A DNA stretch of 64,000 bases from Treponema sp. (GCA_009777335.1 WRMC01000001.1:1-64000), one strand, 5' to 3'. Counted from the first letter of the stretch, positions 28,107 through 42,532 are shown. Made by a program: numbers and translations. The notes: generated by a model not told the origin, from the sequence alone.

Positions 28107-30113
28107 ATGCTAAGATGGGCCATGCGTCCCTTCGAAGTCGTATCCCCCTTTGAGCCCGCAGGCGATCAGGGAGAAGCCATCGCCGCCCTGGTAAAGGGAA
28201 TAAAGGCCGAAGATCAATTCCAGGTCCTCCAGGGGGTAACGGGCTCGGGCAAGACCTTTACCATGGCCAAGATCATTGAGGCGGTCCAGCTCCCCACCCT
28301 GGTGGTAAGCCATAACAAGACCCTGGCGGCCCAGCTGTTCCGGGAGTTTAAAAGCTTCTTTCCCCATAATGCGGTGGAATACTTCGTCTCCTACTACGAT
28401 TACTACCAGCCCGAAGCCTATGTGGCCAGCCGGGACCTCTATATCGAAAAGGATGCCTCGATAAACGACGAAATTGAGCGGATGCGCTTATCGGCGACCC
28501 GGAGCCTCATGGAGAGGGAGGATGTGATCATCGTCGCCACCGTCTCCTGCATCTACGGTCTGGCAACCCCGGAGGTGTATAAAAAGATGACAGCCACCTT
28601 TTCCCAGGGGGACAAGATCGATGTGGATTCCCTGATCCGGCGGCTGGTGGAGCTCCAGTATGAGCGGAACGATGCGGTCCTCGAGAGGGGCCGGTTCCGC
28701 CGCCGGGGGGACACCCTGGAGATCTACCCCGCCTATCTGGAAGAGGCCTATAGGGTAGACCTGGACTGGGACATGGTGGAGCGGATCCGGCGCTTTAACC
28801 CCGTATCGGGGGAGGTCCTGGAAGAGATAGACCGGGCCATGATCTACCCCGCCAAGCAGTTCGTCATGCCCGCCCAGCTGGTCCACAATGCCCTGGGGGC
28901 CATTAAGGAAGAGCTGGCCGAGAGGTACGAGTTTTTTTTGTCCGAGGGAAAGATGCTGGAAGCCGAGCGGCTTAAGACCAGGGTTGAGTACGACATCGAG
29001 ATGCTCACCGAGATGGGCTACTGCCCGGGCATAGAAAACTACTCCTCCCACCTGGCGGGAAGGGCCCCCGGCGTAGCTCCCGACACCCTCATCAACTACC
29101 TCCCCAGGGCCCACCTCACCTTTATCGACGAGAGCCACGTGACCCTCCCCCAACTGGGGGCCATGCATGCGGGGGACCGGTCCCGCAAGACCGCCCTGGT
29201 GGATTATGGCTTCCGGCTCCCCTGCGCCCTGGACAACCGGCCCCTCCGTTACGACGAGTTCGAGGCCCGGCTGGACAAGACCATCTTCGTCTCCGCCACT
29301 CCGGGCCCTACGGAAAAGGAAAAATCCGTCCGGGTGGTGGAACAGCTCATCCGTCCCACGGGGCTCCTGGACCCGGTCATCGAGATCCGGCCCAGCGAAG
29401 GCCAGATGGAAGACATCTACGCGGAGATCCGCCAGCGCATCGCCGCCGGGGAGCGATCCCTCATCCTCACCCTCACCAAAAAAATGGCCGAGGACCTGAC
29501 GGACTACCTATCGGCCCTGGAACTCAGGGTCCGCTACATCCACAGTGAGGTGGAAACCATAGAGCGGGTCGAGATCCTCACTCAGCTTAGGACCGGAGAC
29601 TTCGATGTCCTGGTGGGGATCAATTTATTGAGGGAGGGGATAGACCTGCCGGAGGTCTCGTTTATCGCGATCTTGGACGCCGACAAGATAGGCTTTCTAA
29701 GGTCCCTCACCAGCCTGGTGCAGATCATAGGCCGGGCCGCCCGGAACGCCGCAGGAAAGGTGATCATGTACGCTGACCGGGAAAGCGATGCCATGAAGCA
29801 GGCCATAGCCGAGACCGAGCGCCGCCGCCGCCACCAGATGGAATACAACGAAAAGCACGGCATCACCCCCACCACGGTCAGCAAGGCGATCACCGAAATC
29901 CTCCAAAGGCGGGCCGCAGAGGAACAGGACGCCGCAGCAGCCACGGTGGAGGTCCTCAAAAGGTCCCACAATGTGCTCGTCCCCAAAGAACGCAAAAAGC
30001 TTATCGCCGCCCTGGAGCGGGAAATGCTCGAACACGCCAAGAACCTCGAGTTTGAACAAGCCGCCGCTATCCGCGATGAGGTGCAAAAGATAAAGGAACT
30101 GGGAAAGATATAG
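28107..30113 (+). CDS. uvrB: Excinuclease ABC subunit B
   Basis: UvrB, about 668 aa, the damage-verifying helicase-like subunit of nucleotide excision repair. Visible are Walker A 'GVTGSGKT', the beta-hairpin 'SYYDYYQPEAY', helicase motif VI 'IIGRAARNAAG' and the C-terminal UVR motif 'LEFEQAAAIRDEV'. The start at 28107 is chosen because AAGGGAG lies upstream and the product then begins like known UvrB (M..PFEVVSPFEPAGDQ); an in-frame GTG/ATG at 28041 would add 22 odd residues. Repeat element R1 begins 6 bp after the stop. Confidence 0.97.
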   Translation: MLRWAMRPFEVVSPFEPAGDQGEAIAALVKGIKAEDQFQVLQGVTGSGKTFTMAKIIEAVQLPTLVVSHNKTLAAQLFREFKSFFPHNAVEYFVSYYDYYQPEAYVASRDLYIEKDASINDEIERMRLSATRSLMEREDVIIVATVSCIYGLATPEVYKKMTATFSQGDKIDVDSLIRRLVELQYERNDAVLERGRFRRRGDTLEIYPAYLEEAYRVDLDWDMVERIRRFNPVSGEVLEEIDRAMIYPAKQFVMPAQLVHNALGAIKEELAERYEFFLSEGKMLEAERLKTRVEYDIEMLTEMGYCPGIENYSSHLAGRAPGVAPDTLINYLPRAHLTFIDESHVTLPQLGAMHAGDRSRKTALVDYGFRLPCALDNRPLRYDEFEARLDKTIFVSATPGPTEKEKSVRVVEQLIRPTGLLDPVIEIRPSEGQMEDIYAEIRQRIAAGERSLILTLTKKMAEDLTDYLSALELRVRYIHSEVETIERVEILTQLRTGDFDVLVGINLLREGIDLPEVSFIAILDADKIGFLRSLTSLVQIIGRAARNAAGKVIMYADRESDAMKQAIAETERRRRHQMEYNEKHGITPTTVSKAITEILQRRAAEEQDAAAATVEVLKRSHNVLVPKERKKLIAALEREMLEHAKNLEFEQAAAIRDEVQKIKELGKI

Positions 30114-30118
30114 CCCCA

Positions 30119-30399
30119 GGTTTGATCTCGCCGCCAATTAGTAAAACCACATGAGGGGTGGGTGCCGCTCAGGTCTAGGAATTGAGATGAACCCGCCTAC
30201 GGAGCCCCCGGCACCCAGTTTCTTGTATTCTATCATTGCGTTCAGCTTTCCTCGCACATACTGGGTACCGGAGCTTATTTCATTATCCTATTCTGCTTTA
30301 CCCGAGGTCTCCTCCAGCGGAGAATTCCCAGATATTCCTAGCCCCAAGCAACCCCCACCCCTCCCCAGTGTTTGATCACTCATGTGGCGAGATCAAACC
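30119..30399. repeat. Repeat element R1, copy A (281 bp, terminal inverted repeats)
   Basis: Ends are a perfect 14-bp inverted repeat, GGTTTGATCTCGCC (30119-30132) and GGCGAGATCAAACC (30386-30399). A second inverted pair lies just inside: CCACATGAG (30148-30156 region) and CTCATGTGG (30379-30387 region). Further in, GAGGGGTGGG.../...CCCCACCCCTC flanks matched by an inner GCCCCCGGCACCCAG / CTGGGTACCGGAGC pair. The interior matches copies at 52641-52915 (opposite orientation) and 55430-55772. No transposase is encoded; it resembles a MITE or a large structured intergenic element. Confidence 0.85.
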
Positions 30400-30411
30400 A
30401 GATTGTCATCG

Positions 30412-30435
30412 AAAAGGTGACAGTCACCCTTTTTT
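30412..30435 (+). terminator. Intrinsic terminator downstream of uvrB and R1 copy A
   Basis: GGTGA-CAG-TCACC followed by CTTTTTT forms a short stem with a U-run; the A-run before it makes it usable on both strands. Confidence 0.55.
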
Positions 30436-30559
30436 CCTAGTGGCTTCTGATCCTGACCACCACTACATATAGTATATGTCACCTTTTTCGTACATCATTT
30501 ATCATTCTTCCCCCCCCCGATCACACATGAAAGAGAGGTACCTATAAGGCTCTTCTTGA

Positions 30560-30740
30560 TCTAACCACGCATTGCTGTCTGTGCTGGAGCAGGAACTTCG
30601 TCCATGACGAGCCTCTGGCGGGCAGGTAAAGCCAGCTTAGGGTGTATAGATTTTAGGGTCAGACCGCCAGCCGAGCTCGGCAGGGATGAAGGTTCCTGTC
30701 CAGCGCGAGCTGAGTATGCTGGGTAGGTCTTGGTTTGAGA
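30560..30740 (+). repeat. Repeat element R2, copy 1 (imperfect hairpin)
   Basis: Inverted arms GCTGGAGCAGGAACTTCGTCC (30583-30603 region) and its near-complement ending CCTGTCCAGC (30684-30704), with looser outer arms. The same arm sequences recur in opposite orientation at 48101-48224, where the loop is shorter and different. No coding potential is seen. Together with R1 copy A it fills the 647-bp gene-free gap between uvrB and the sugar kinase. Confidence 0.75.
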
Positions 30741-30760
30741 TTGTTACGGCGAGATCATAC

Positions 30761-31831
30761 CTACTTCTTTTTCTTAGGTGCCGGTTTTACCGCTGGTTTT
30801 GAGTCCTTCTTCTGGGTGGCTCCCTTCTTGGGGGTGAGGGCCGCGGGCTGCTTTTTCAGGGCATCCACTTCCCTTCGGGTGGGGGGTTCGGCTCCCCGTT
30901 TGGTGCAGACCAGGGCGGCGGCCTTGTTGGCAAAGAGGAGGGCATTGTAGAGGTCCTCTTCGCTCAGGGCCGCCAGGGCCGAACGGGACATCTTCTTTTT
31001 TAATTCCAGCCAGGCAAGAAAGGCCCCGTGGAAGGTATCCCCCGCTCCAATGGTGTCTGCCAGGGGGAGGCTAAAGCCCGGGGACATAACCTTAAGCACC
31101 GTGCCATCGTTTCGGCGCAGCATGGCCATGGCACCCTTGGAGCCCAGGGTACAGATCGCAAGACGGGGCCCCATGCTGATGAGTTTTTTCAAGCCCGGTT
31201 CGGCCCCCAGTTTGGGGTAGATAAAATCAAAATCGGCCTCGGATATCTTAACAATGCTGGAAGAGGCGACCCATTTTTCGAAGCGCAGCTTGTAGGCATC
31301 CTTATCCTTGATCATAAAGGGCCGTATATTGGGATCAAACGAAATAACCGGTGCCCCATCCATCTCTTCGGCGCTTTTTCGGCTCCCCTCCCGTAAAATG
31401 AGGGCCTCGATGGCAGAAACCAGGGGTTCCATGGTCATGGAAATGGACCCAAAAAGGATGCAGTGAGTATCGGCGGGGAGTTTTGAGGGCAGATCTCCCG
31501 TGGTAAGGGACCTGTCGGCGGTCCCCTCGGTATAAAACACGTACTGAGGCTCCTTGCCCTTATCGAGTTTTACGAAGGCCAGGGTAGAGTTTTGCTTGGC
31601 GGGAATGATAAGATCGTCCCCAACCCGGTTATCCTTAAGGCGCTTCATGAGAATTTCGCCGAAAAAGTCGGTGGACAGACGGCCCAGGAACTTTACGGGA
31701 ACCCCCAGTCTTCCTATGGCGATGGCGGTATTGCAGGGACTCCCCCCGGGGAGGGGCAAAAACCCTTCGCCCATCCCGGGAACCTTTGCCCGGACCATGT
31801 CAATCAGGGCCTCTCCGCAGCAAATGATCAT
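30761..31831 (-). CDS. PfkB-family carbohydrate kinase (fructokinase-like) with Lys-rich tail
   Basis: Ribokinase/PfkB fold, 356 aa. N-terminal 'LPGGSPCNTAIAIGRLGV' (substrate-binding Gly motif) and C-terminal 'DTIGAGDTFHGAF' with the catalytic Asp. It phosphorylates a free sugar with ATP; fructose is the best guess from resemblance to fructokinases. The last 30 or so residues are an unusual Lys/Pro/Ala-rich tail outside the fold. GGAAGGAG precedes the ATG. It is divergent from two polyol dehydrogenase-like genes, fitting polyol to fructose to fructose-6-phosphate. Confidence 0.88.
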   Translation of the reverse strand: MIICCGEALIDMVRAKVPGMGEGFLPLPGGSPCNTAIAIGRLGVPVKFLGRLSTDFFGEILMKRLKDNRVGDDLIIPAKQNSTLAFVKLDKGKEPQYVFYTEGTADRSLTTGDLPSKLPADTHCILFGSISMTMEPLVSAIEALILREGSRKSAEEMDGAPVISFDPNIRPFMIKDKDAYKLRFEKWVASSSIVKISEADFDFIYPKLGAEPGLKKLISMGPRLAICTLGSKGAMAMLRRNDGTVLKVMSPGFSLPLADTIGAGDTFHGAFLAWLELKKKMSRSALAALSEEDLYNALLFANKAAALVCTKRGAEPPTRREVDALKKQPAALTPKKGATQKKDSKPAVKPAPKKKK

Positions 31832-31851
31832 GGCTCACTCCTTCCTCTCTA

Positions 31852-31861
31852 TAGTATACTA
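31852..31861. promoter_or_regulatory. Palindrome TAGTATACTA between divergent kinase and dehydrogenase genes
   Basis: A perfect 10-bp palindrome 20 bp before the kinase start in the shared upstream region. It could be a -10 overlap or an operator; no regulator is encoded alongside. Confidence 0.3.
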
Positions 31862-31950
31862 CGATATGGACAATGATCATAGACGATGGGGGCATTTTTC
31901 AGCATTTTTCGGGAATATATGGTAAAATTGGAGTTAGAAGAGGAGGCTTT

Positions 31951-32997
31951 ATGCAGGGAAAAATGAAGGTGGCCCTGGCCAGGGACATAGGAAAGATTGA
32001 CATCGTAGAGCAAGAGATCCCCCAACCAGGGGAAAACGAGGTTCTGGTAAAACTCGAGTACGTGGGGGTCTGCGGGTCCGACCTTCACTATTATGAAAGT
32101 GGAAGAATTGGAGATAATTACGTAAAATGGCCCATGGTCCTGGGCCATGAATGTGCCGGAACCATCGTAGAAACCGGCTCCCAGGTCACCGGCCTTGCTA
32201 TTGGGGACCGGGTAGCCCTGGAACCAGGCAAGACCTGCGGCCGCTGCCAATACTGCAAAACCGGCCGCTACAACCTCTGCCCCGAGGTGATATTCTTTGC
32301 CACCCCCCCAATCGACGGGGTCTTCCAGGAATACGTGGCCCACCAGGCGGCCCTCTGCTTTAAGCTCCCCGACCATGTAAGCACCCTGGAAGGGGCCCTC
32401 ATCGAACCCCTGGCGGTGGGCTTCCATAGCGCCCTCATGGGGGAAGCCAAGCTGGGCCAAAGTGCCCTGGTCTCTGGCTCGGGCTGCATAGGCCTGGTCT
32501 CCATGCTGGCCCTCAAGGCCCTGGGGGTCTCCAAGGTCTATGTGAGCGACGTGATCACCAAACGCCTGGAAAAGGCCCTCGCCCTGGGGGCTACGGGGGT
32601 CATCAACGTAGCCGAAAAGGATCTGGTACAGGGGGTCCAGGAGGCCCATAAGGGGGAACTCCTGGATCTGGCCATAGACACCTCGGGGGTCGAGTCCGCC
32701 GTGGCGGGGGCCATGGCCCTCTTAAAAAAAGGGGGAACCTTTGTCTTTGTGGGCTACAGCAGCAGCGGAATGATGAACTTCCCCTTGAGCCTGGCGATGA
32801 ACAAGGAAATCTCCATGAAGACCATCTTCAGATACCGCCATATTTACCCCATGGCCATCGATGCAGTAGCCCAGGGCAAGGTGGACATCAAAAACATCGT
32901 CACCGACGTCTTCGATTTTAAGGATATACAGAAGGCCATGGATGAAAGTGCCAAAAACAAGGCGGAAATCGTAAAATCCGTCATCAAAATTGCCTAA
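31951..32997 (+). CDS. Zinc-dependent medium-chain polyol/alcohol dehydrogenase, 348 aa
   Basis: MDR family, closest in look to sorbitol/L-iditol 2-dehydrogenase. Catalytic zinc ligands in 'CGSDLHYY' and 'GHECAG'. The structural zinc cluster is 'CGRCQYCKTGRYNLC'. The NAD(P) fold contains 'GSGCIGLVSMLALKALG'. AGGAGG lies 5 bp before the ATG at 31951, so the longer upstream reading is not used. Likely oxidises a polyol to a ketose with NAD+. It is about two-thirds identical to the next gene, a tandem duplication. Confidence 0.9.
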   Translation: MQGKMKVALARDIGKIDIVEQEIPQPGENEVLVKLEYVGVCGSDLHYYESGRIGDNYVKWPMVLGHECAGTIVETGSQVTGLAIGDRVALEPGKTCGRCQYCKTGRYNLCPEVIFFATPPIDGVFQEYVAHQAALCFKLPDHVSTLEGALIEPLAVGFHSALMGEAKLGQSALVSGSGCIGLVSMLALKALGVSKVYVSDVITKRLEKALALGATGVINVAEKDLVQGVQEAHKGELLDLAIDTSGVESAVAGAMALLKKGGTFVFVGYSSSGMMNFPLSLAMNKEISMKTIFRYRHIYPMAIDAVAQGKVDIKNIVTDVFDFKDIQKAMDESAKNKAEIVKSVIKIA

Positions 32998-33007
32998 GGG
33001 GGGAGAT

Positions 33008-34045
33008 ATGCAGGGGAAAATGAAGGTTGCCCTAACCACCGGGACCAGAACAATGGAGATCCAGGAGATGGATATCCCGCAAATAAAGGCCAATGAGGTC
33101 CTCGTAAAAATCGAGTACGTGGGCATCTGCGGCTCGGACCTCCATTTTTACGAGATGGAAACCACCAGGCCCGTCTACCCCATCATCCTGGGCCACGAAA
33201 GTGCCGGGGTGGTGGTGGAAGTAGGCTCCGAAGTGACCCACCTCAAACCGGGAGACCAGGTGGCCCTGGAACCGGGAAGGACCTGCGGGGTCTGTGAATA
33301 CTGCCGGGCCGGGGTCTATAACCTCTGCGTGGATGTCCACTTTTTCGCCACCACCAAGACCCCGGGGGTCTTTAAGGAATATGTGGCCCACGAAGCGGCC
33401 CTCTGCTTCAAGCTCCCCCCCAATGTCAGCACCCTGGAGGGGGCCCTGGTAGAACCCCTGGCGGTGGGCTTTCATGCTGCCTTTCAGGGGGGAGCCACCC
33501 TGGGTCAGAGTGCGGTGGTCTCCGGGGCCGGATGCATAGGCCTGGTCTCCCTCTTGGCCCTTAAGACCCTGGGCTGTTCCCGGATCTATGTAAGCGACGT
33601 GGTCCCCAAGCGCCTGGAAAAGGCCCTCGCCCTGGGGGCCGCGGGGGTCGTAAATGTGGCAGAGAAGGACCTGGCCCAAACCGTCATGGACCTCAACATG
33701 GGCCAGGGGGTGGATCTCTTCATCGAAGCATCGGGGGTAGAAAGTGCAGCCGCATCGGGCATAGAAGTCCTAAAAAAGAACCGGACCCTGGTCTTTGTGG
33801 GCAACCCCCGGGGGGGCATGATGAACCTCCCCATAGGCCGGGCAGCCTCCAAGGAGCTCACCATGAAAGGGGTCTTTCGCTACCGACATCTCTACCCCCT
33901 GACCATAGACATGATCTCCGAAGGGAAGGCGGACGTAAAATCCATAGTCACCGATATTTTTGATTTTAAGGATATCCAGGAAGCCATGGAAAAGAGTTCC
34001 GCCAACAAGGCCGAAATAGTAAAGGCGGTGGTAAAGATCGCCTAG
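33008..34045 (+). CDS. Zinc-dependent medium-chain polyol/alcohol dehydrogenase, 345 aa (paralogue)
   Basis: Same layout as the preceding gene: 'CGSDLHFYE', 'GHESAGV', structural zinc '[15 protein letters not shown]', and '[17 protein letters not shown]'. GGGGGGAG precedes the ATG at 33008, 10 bp after the first dehydrogenase. The differences are concentrated near the substrate side: 'ETTRPVYP' replaces 'GRIGDNYVKWP' after the first zinc motif, so the two may use different polyols. It converges with the DUF6941-like gene and overlaps its end by 4 bp. Confidence 0.9.
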   Translation: MQGKMKVALTTGTRTMEIQEMDIPQIKANEVLVKIEYVGICGSDLHFYEMETTRPVYPIILGHESAGVVVEVGSEVTHLKPGDQVALEPGRTCGVCEYCRAGVYNLCVDVHFFATTKTPGVFKEYVAHEAALCFKLPPNVSTLEGALVEPLAVGFHAAFQGGATLGQSAVVSGAGCIGLVSLLALKTLGCSRIYVSDVVPKRLEKALALGAAGVVNVAEKDLAQTVMDLNMGQGVDLFIEASGVESAAASGIEVLKKNRTLVFVGNPRGGMMNLPIGRAASKELTMKGVFRYRHLYPLTIDMISEGKADVKSIVTDIFDFKDIQEAMEKSSANKAEIVKAVVKIA

Positions 34046-34485
34046 AGGACCGCCCCGTCGGAGGGGTCCGGGACCGTCTTATGATGGGGTCCCGGAAAAA
34101 GGCCCGTACTCAGGTAGAGGGGAATGGAACCTATCTCCTTGTCATCGATGTATAGGACAAAGTTGATCACCCCGGGCTGTTTAAAGTGAAGGTTAGAAAC
34201 AGTAAAGACCAGGTGGGAAACCGCGGTGGCATTCCCCGTAGCTTTAATCTCCAAGTTCCCCCTCACCGGTTTAATGGCCATCTCCCCCTCCAGGTCCCGG
34301 GCCTCTATCCTAAACTGATGGCTCGAGAACTCCCAGAGGTCAAATCGCAGGCGGATTACCACCGACAGATGGGGATGCATGCAGGGGAAATTCCGGGAAA
34401 TGATGGTATCAAAGGTGCCGACTATGGTCAGCTTCCCGGAATTCTCCTGTGCAAAATCACAAAAGGTGAAGAGTTCTATTTTCAT
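34042..34485 (-). CDS. DUF6941-like small protein, 147 aa
   Basis: Begins '[20 protein letters not shown]', followed by 'IVGTFDTI', the typical opening of DUF6941 proteins, then an all-beta domain ending with '[16 protein letters not shown]'. No signal peptide. Its ATG overlaps the rpoC stop as ATGA, so translation is coupled to that of RNA polymerase beta'. Function unknown. Confidence 0.65.
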   Translation of the reverse strand: MKIELFTFCDFAQENSGKLTIVGTFDTIISRNFPCMHPHLSVVIRLRFDLWEFSSHQFRIEARDLEGEMAIKPVRGNLEIKATGNATAVSHLVFTVSNLHFKQPGVINFVLYIDDKEIGSIPLYLSTGLFPGPHHKTVPDPSDGAVL

Positions 34486-37400
34486 TCATCTAGATCATCG
34501 AGATCCGGGTCACCCTCGGCATCCACTTCCGCATCTTCCGCCGAGTAATCTTCGGCAGTGGCCTCCATGACCCGCTCGAGCTTGCGCCTTTCCAGGATCT
34601 CGTTCATGTACTCATCCATATCCTGCTGGTCCTCGTCGAAGAGTTTAATATCCCTATAGCTCTTCATCCCCGTTCCGGCGGGTATGGGATGCCCGATGAT
34701 GATGTTTTCTTTAAGACCCCTTAAGTAGTCGGTGGCCCCCTCTATGGCCGCATTGGTCAGGACCTTAGTGGTCTCCTGGAAGCTGGCCGCCGAGAGGAAG
34801 GAATCGATATTAAGGGAAGCCTTGGAGATCCCCTGGAAGACCGGTCTGGCCACCGCGGGCTGCCCCCCCTCGTTAATGACCCTCGAGTTCTCCTCGTGGA
34901 AGTTATACTTATCGACCAGCTCGCCGTAAATAAAGCGGGTGTCCCCTACTCTGACGATTTCGACCTTCCGCATCATCTGGCGGATGATAACCCCCACATG
35001 CTTGTCGTTAATCGAAACCCCCTGGAGGCGGTAGACCTGCTGGATCTCATCCATCAGGTAGCTCTGCAGCATGGTCTCGCCCAGGATACGCAGAATATCG
35101 TGGGGGTTTATGGAGCCCTGGCTCAGGGCCTCACCGGCCTCTATGCTGTCTCCGTCCCGGACCAGGAGCCGTTTGGTCATGGGGATAAGGTGTTTATACT
35201 CCTTCCCAAAGGCGTCTTCGACGATTACCACCCGCTTGCCCTTGACGATGGCCTTAAACCTGACCACCCCTGACACTTCTGCCAGAACCGCCGGGCTCTT
35301 GGGCTTCCGGGCTTCAAAGAGCTCGTTCACCCGGGGAAGCCCCGAAGTTATATCCATGGCTTGGGCGGACTCCTTAAGGGTCCTGGCTATGGTCCGGCCG
35401 GCCCGGATCTTTTCGCCCTCATCGACCTGCAAGACCGCCCCCCCCGGAAGGAAGTAGGAGGCCAGGAGGTTGTCGTTGTCGTCGACGATGATGATCCGGG
35501 GCTGCTTCTCCAGCTGCTGGATGTCGCTGATCCGTTTCTCCACCCCCCGCTCTTCATCTATCTCTTCCCTAAGGGTGGTCCCGGGAATGATGTCCTCGTA
35601 GCGGATTATCCCGCTGGCCTCGGCAATAATGGGATCCGAGAAGGTATCGAAGGTGGCGATGGTTTTTTCCGCATCCACCACATCTCCTATGTCCACCAGC
35701 ATTTCCGAGCCGTTGCGGATCTCAATCTTCTGATCCTGGCCCCGGAGGTAGAGGACCTTGTCGCTCCCCTCGTTCATGATCATGGCATAGGCAATATCGG
35801 GGGAGTAGATGGTATCCTTCCCCCGTTTAATAATGGGGGCCCCCCGGACAACCCTCTGGCCGTCTTCGACCAAAAGTTCATCCCTGGACTCTAGCTTATA
35901 CTCTTCCATGATCCGGTTGATCACCGCAAAGCCCTTTCTGGTAAAGAGCCGGACCCCCGTAGAAAGGCCGGTTTTTTCATCCACCCTCTCTACATGGGCC
36001 CCGGTTAGGTCCCGGATATAAACGGGATACTTAAAGAAGATCCGGTTCTCTTCGCTGATATTGATGGCGACCCCTCCGGTATGGAAGGTCCGCATGGTCA
36101 GCTGGGTTCCCGGCTGGCCTATGGACTGGGCCGCGATGGTTCCCACCGCTTCGCCTATATCCACGGTCCGGTTGGTGGCCAGGTTCCGGCCGTAACAGAG
36201 GCGGCAGACCCCGTGGCCGGCCTCGCAGGTAAGGACCGTCCTGACCCGGACCGTCTCTATCCCCGCTTCCTCGATGGCATCGGCGATCTCCTCGGTGATA
36301 TCCTGGTTCACGTCGACGATTATTTCCCCGGTGATAGGATGCTTCACCCGTTCCAGGGTAAAGCGGCCCACGATACGATCCCGCAGGGGCTGGACTATGT
36401 CCTCGCCGCTCTTGATCGCCGAGTTGGCAATCCCATTGATGGTGCCGCAGTCGTCTTCGTTCACCACCACGTCCTGGGCTATGTCTACCAGGCGGCGGGT
36501 CAGGTAACCCGCTTCGGCGGTTTTCAGGGCCGTGTCGGCCAGCCCCTTGCGGGCCCCGTTGGTGGAGATAAAGAACTCGATGACCGAAAGGCCTTCTTTA
36601 AAGTTGGACCTGATGGGAAGCTCGATGATATCCCCCGAGGGCTTGGCCATGAGGCCCCGCATCCCCGCAAGCTGGCGAATCTGATTCCGGCTTCCCCGGG
36701 CGCCCGAGTTGGCCATCATGTAGATGGAGTTAAAGCCGTTCCGGTCCGCCTCCAGGGCCTTCATCATGATGGTGGTAAGATCCTCATTGGTCTTCTGCCA
36801 GACCTCGATGACCCGGTTATACCGTTCTTCGGCGGTGATCATCTGGCTGTTAAAGGACTTCTGTATGGCCTCCACCTCCCGGTTGGCCTTTTCGATCATC
36901 TCGGTCTTTTCTTTGGGCACCACGATGTCGTCCACCCCTATGGTCGATCCAAAGACGGTGGCATACTTGTAGCCCGTGGCCTTGATGGCGTCGAGCATCT
37001 TGACGGTGGTCCAGGAACCCTGGTCGGCAAAGATGCTTTCGATAAGGGTCCTAAGTTCCTTGTCCTTTAACTCATAGTTAATGTAGGGAATCTCCGGGGG
37101 CATCTCTTCGTTAAAGACCAGCCGCCCGGCGGTGGTCTCGATGAGCCCGTCCTCGTCCTTCTCGACGCTGTGCCCCACCCGGTCCCAGATGGGCTGCTTG
37201 GGGGGCTTAACCTTGATGACCGACTCCCATTCCAGGGACTTGGCTTCCACCGCCAGGTAGACCTCTTCTACCGAGGAGTAGCGGGGGGCCGGCCCCACGG
37301 ACTTCCCGCAGAAGCCGCAGGCGGACCATTCGTCCAGGAGGCTCATCCCGCACTCTTCGCAGGGCTGTTTTCCTTCCCTGTTTTTTCCCTTGGCGGCCTT

Positions 37401-38951
37401 AGCCTTATCATGGCCCGGCCGTTTGCCGTTGGGTTTAATCCGGGTTAAAAAGTTAATCCCCAGAACCATATCCTGGGAGGGGAAGACAATGGTCTTTCCG
37501 TTGGCGGGGTTGAGGAGGTTCCGGGCGCTAAGCATGAGGGTCCAGCATTCCATCTGGGCCGCCTGGGTCAGGGGCACATGGACCGCCATCTGATCCCCGT
37601 CAAAGTCGGCGTTAAAGGCATAACAGACCAGGGGAGGAAGCTTGATGGCCTTGCCCTCCACCAGGACGGGCTCAAAGGCCTGGATCCCCAGACGGTGGAG
37701 GGTGGGTGCCCGGTTTAAAAGTACCGGATGTTCCTTTACCACCTCGTCCAGGATGGCGAAGACCTCGGGGGTCTCCTGCTCCACCAGGATCTTGGCCTTC
37801 TTGATATTGTAGACCACATCCTTGTCCACCAGTTTCTTCATTATAAAGGGCTTAAAAAGCTCCAGGGCCATTTTGGTGGGAAGGCCGCACTGCCACATCT
37901 TAAGTTCGGGACCCACGGTGATAACACTGCGGCCCGAGTAGTCCACCCGCTTACCCAGAAGGTTCTGGCGGAACCGGCCCTGCTTGCCCTTGAGCATGTC
38001 ACTGATGGACTTCAGGGGCCGGTTCGAGGCCCCCTTCACCACCCGCTTCTTCTTGGAGTTGTCAAAGAGGGCGTCCACCGCCTCCTGGAGCATCCGCTTT
38101 TCGTTGCGGATGATGATGTCCGGGGCGTTCAAAACCTGGAGCCGCTTAAGGCGGTTGTTCCGGTTGATCACCCGGCGGTAAAGGTCGTTGAGGTCGCTGG
38201 TGGCAAAGCGGCCCCCGTCTAGCTGGACCATGGGGCGCAGTTCCGGCGGGATCACCGGGATCACGTCCAGGATCATCCACTCGGGACGGTTCTTGGAGTT
38301 CCGGAACTTCTCGATGATATCGATCCGTTTGAGGAGCCGCTTGTCGCTCTTGGCCCCCTTCTCAATCATCTTGAGCCGCAGCTCCGCCGCCATCTCGTCC
38401 AGGTTGATGTTCTCTAAAAGGGTCCTGATTGCCTCGGCCCCCATGCCGGCGGTGAAGCTCCCGGAGTGCCTTTCCTGGGCCTCGTAGTATTCTTCTTCGG
38501 TTAAAAGCTGATTCTTTTTGAGGTCCGTCTCGCCGGCCTCGATGACCACGTACTTCTCGTAGTAGAGGACCGACCTGAGGGCCGCCAGGGGAAGATCCAG
38601 AAGGAGCCCCATACGGCTGGGGACCGAACGGTAGTACCAGATATGGGACACCGGGGCGGCCAGCTCTATGTGGCCCATCCGCTCCCGGCGGACCTTAAAG
38701 TGGGTCACCTCGACGCCGCAGCGGTCGCAGATAACCCCCTTGTAGCGGATGGACTTAAACTTGCCGCAGTAGCATTCCCATTCCTTGGTGGTCCCAAAGA
38801 TCCGCTCGCAGAAGAGACCGTCCTTTTCGGGCCGCAGGGTCCGGTAATTAATGGTCTCCGGCTTTTTTACTTCTCCGTAGGACCAGGCCCGGATCATCTC
38901 CGGAGAAGCCAAACGAATCTTTATAGAATCAAAATCCTGAATATCCCTCAT
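34482..38951 (-). CDS. rpoC: DNA-directed RNA polymerase beta' subunit, 1489 aa
   Basis: All beta' landmarks are present: zinc site 1 '[20 protein letters not shown]', the active site 'NADFDGD' at about residues 447-453, the bridge/trigger regions, and zinc site 2 with 'DCGTING' and '[13 protein letters not shown]'. It is about 80 residues longer than E. coli. Part of this is a Lys-rich insertion after the active site carrying four Cys (about 534, 537, 545, 548) spaced as CxxC...CxxC, like a small zinc ribbon. It ends in a long acidic tail. It starts 11 bp after rpoB. Confidence 0.98.
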   Translation of the reverse strand: MRDIQDFDSIKIRLASPEMIRAWSYGEVKKPETINYRTLRPEKDGLFCERIFGTTKEWECYCGKFKSIRYKGVICDRCGVEVTHFKVRRERMGHIELAAPVSHIWYYRSVPSRMGLLLDLPLAALRSVLYYEKYVVIEAGETDLKKNQLLTEEEYYEAQERHSGSFTAGMGAEAIRTLLENINLDEMAAELRLKMIEKGAKSDKRLLKRIDIIEKFRNSKNRPEWMILDVIPVIPPELRPMVQLDGGRFATSDLNDLYRRVINRNNRLKRLQVLNAPDIIIRNEKRMLQEAVDALFDNSKKKRVVKGASNRPLKSISDMLKGKQGRFRQNLLGKRVDYSGRSVITVGPELKMWQCGLPTKMALELFKPFIMKKLVDKDVVYNIKKAKILVEQETPEVFAILDEVVKEHPVLLNRAPTLHRLGIQAFEPVLVEGKAIKLPPLVCYAFNADFDGDQMAVHVPLTQAAQMECWTLMLSARNLLNPANGKTIVFPSQDMVLGINFLTRIKPNGKRPGHDKAKAAKGKNREGKQPCEECGMSLLDEWSACGFCGKSVGPAPRYSSVEEVYLAVEAKSLEWESVIKVKPPKQPIWDRVGHSVEKDEDGLIETTAGRLVFNEEMPPEIPYINYELKDKELRTLIESIFADQGSWTTVKMLDAIKATGYKYATVFGSTIGVDDIVVPKEKTEMIEKANREVEAIQKSFNSQMITAEERYNRVIEVWQKTNEDLTTIMMKALEADRNGFNSIYMMANSGARGSRNQIRQLAGMRGLMAKPSGDIIELPIRSNFKEGLSVIEFFISTNGARKGLADTALKTAEAGYLTRRLVDIAQDVVVNEDDCGTINGIANSAIKSGEDIVQPLRDRIVGRFTLERVKHPITGEIIVDVNQDITEEIADAIEEAGIETVRVRTVLTCEAGHGVCRLCYGRNLATNRTVDIGEAVGTIAAQSIGQPGTQLTMRTFHTGGVAINISEENRIFFKYPVYIRDLTGAHVERVDEKTGLSTGVRLFTRKGFAVINRIMEEYKLESRDELLVEDGQRVVRGAPIIKRGKDTIYSPDIAYAMIMNEGSDKVLYLRGQDQKIEIRNGSEMLVDIGDVVDAEKTIATFDTFSDPIIAEASGIIRYEDIIPGTTLREEIDEERGVEKRISDIQQLEKQPRIIIVDDNDNLLASYFLPGGAVLQVDEGEKIRAGRTIARTLKESAQAMDITSGLPRVNELFEARKPKSPAVLAEVSGVVRFKAIVKGKRVVIVEDAFGKEYKHLIPMTKRLLVRDGDSIEAGEALSQGSINPHDILRILGETMLQSYLMDEIQQVYRLQGVSINDKHVGVIIRQMMRKVEIVRVGDTRFIYGELVDKYNFHEENSRVINEGGQPAVARPVFQGISKASLNIDSFLSAASFQETTKVLTNAAIEGATDYLRGLKENIIIGHPIPAGTGMKSYRDIKLFDEDQQDMDEYMNEILERRKLERVMEATAEDYSAEDAEVDAEGDPDLDDLDE

Positions 38952-38962
38952 GCCAAGGCCCC

Positions 38963-42532
<3,570 letters not shown>

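Noticed and set aside
28488-29168. Minus-strand frame of 226 codons opposite uvrB
   Set aside because: Antisense shadow of uvrB; composition rich in Gly/Leu/Pro/His and no family resemblance.
36081-37070. Long plus-strand frame (329 codons) opposite rpoC
   Set aside because: It is the antisense shadow of a highly conserved rpoC segment, with no ribosome site and a His/Gly/Asp-rich low-complexity product typical of GC-rich antisense frames.
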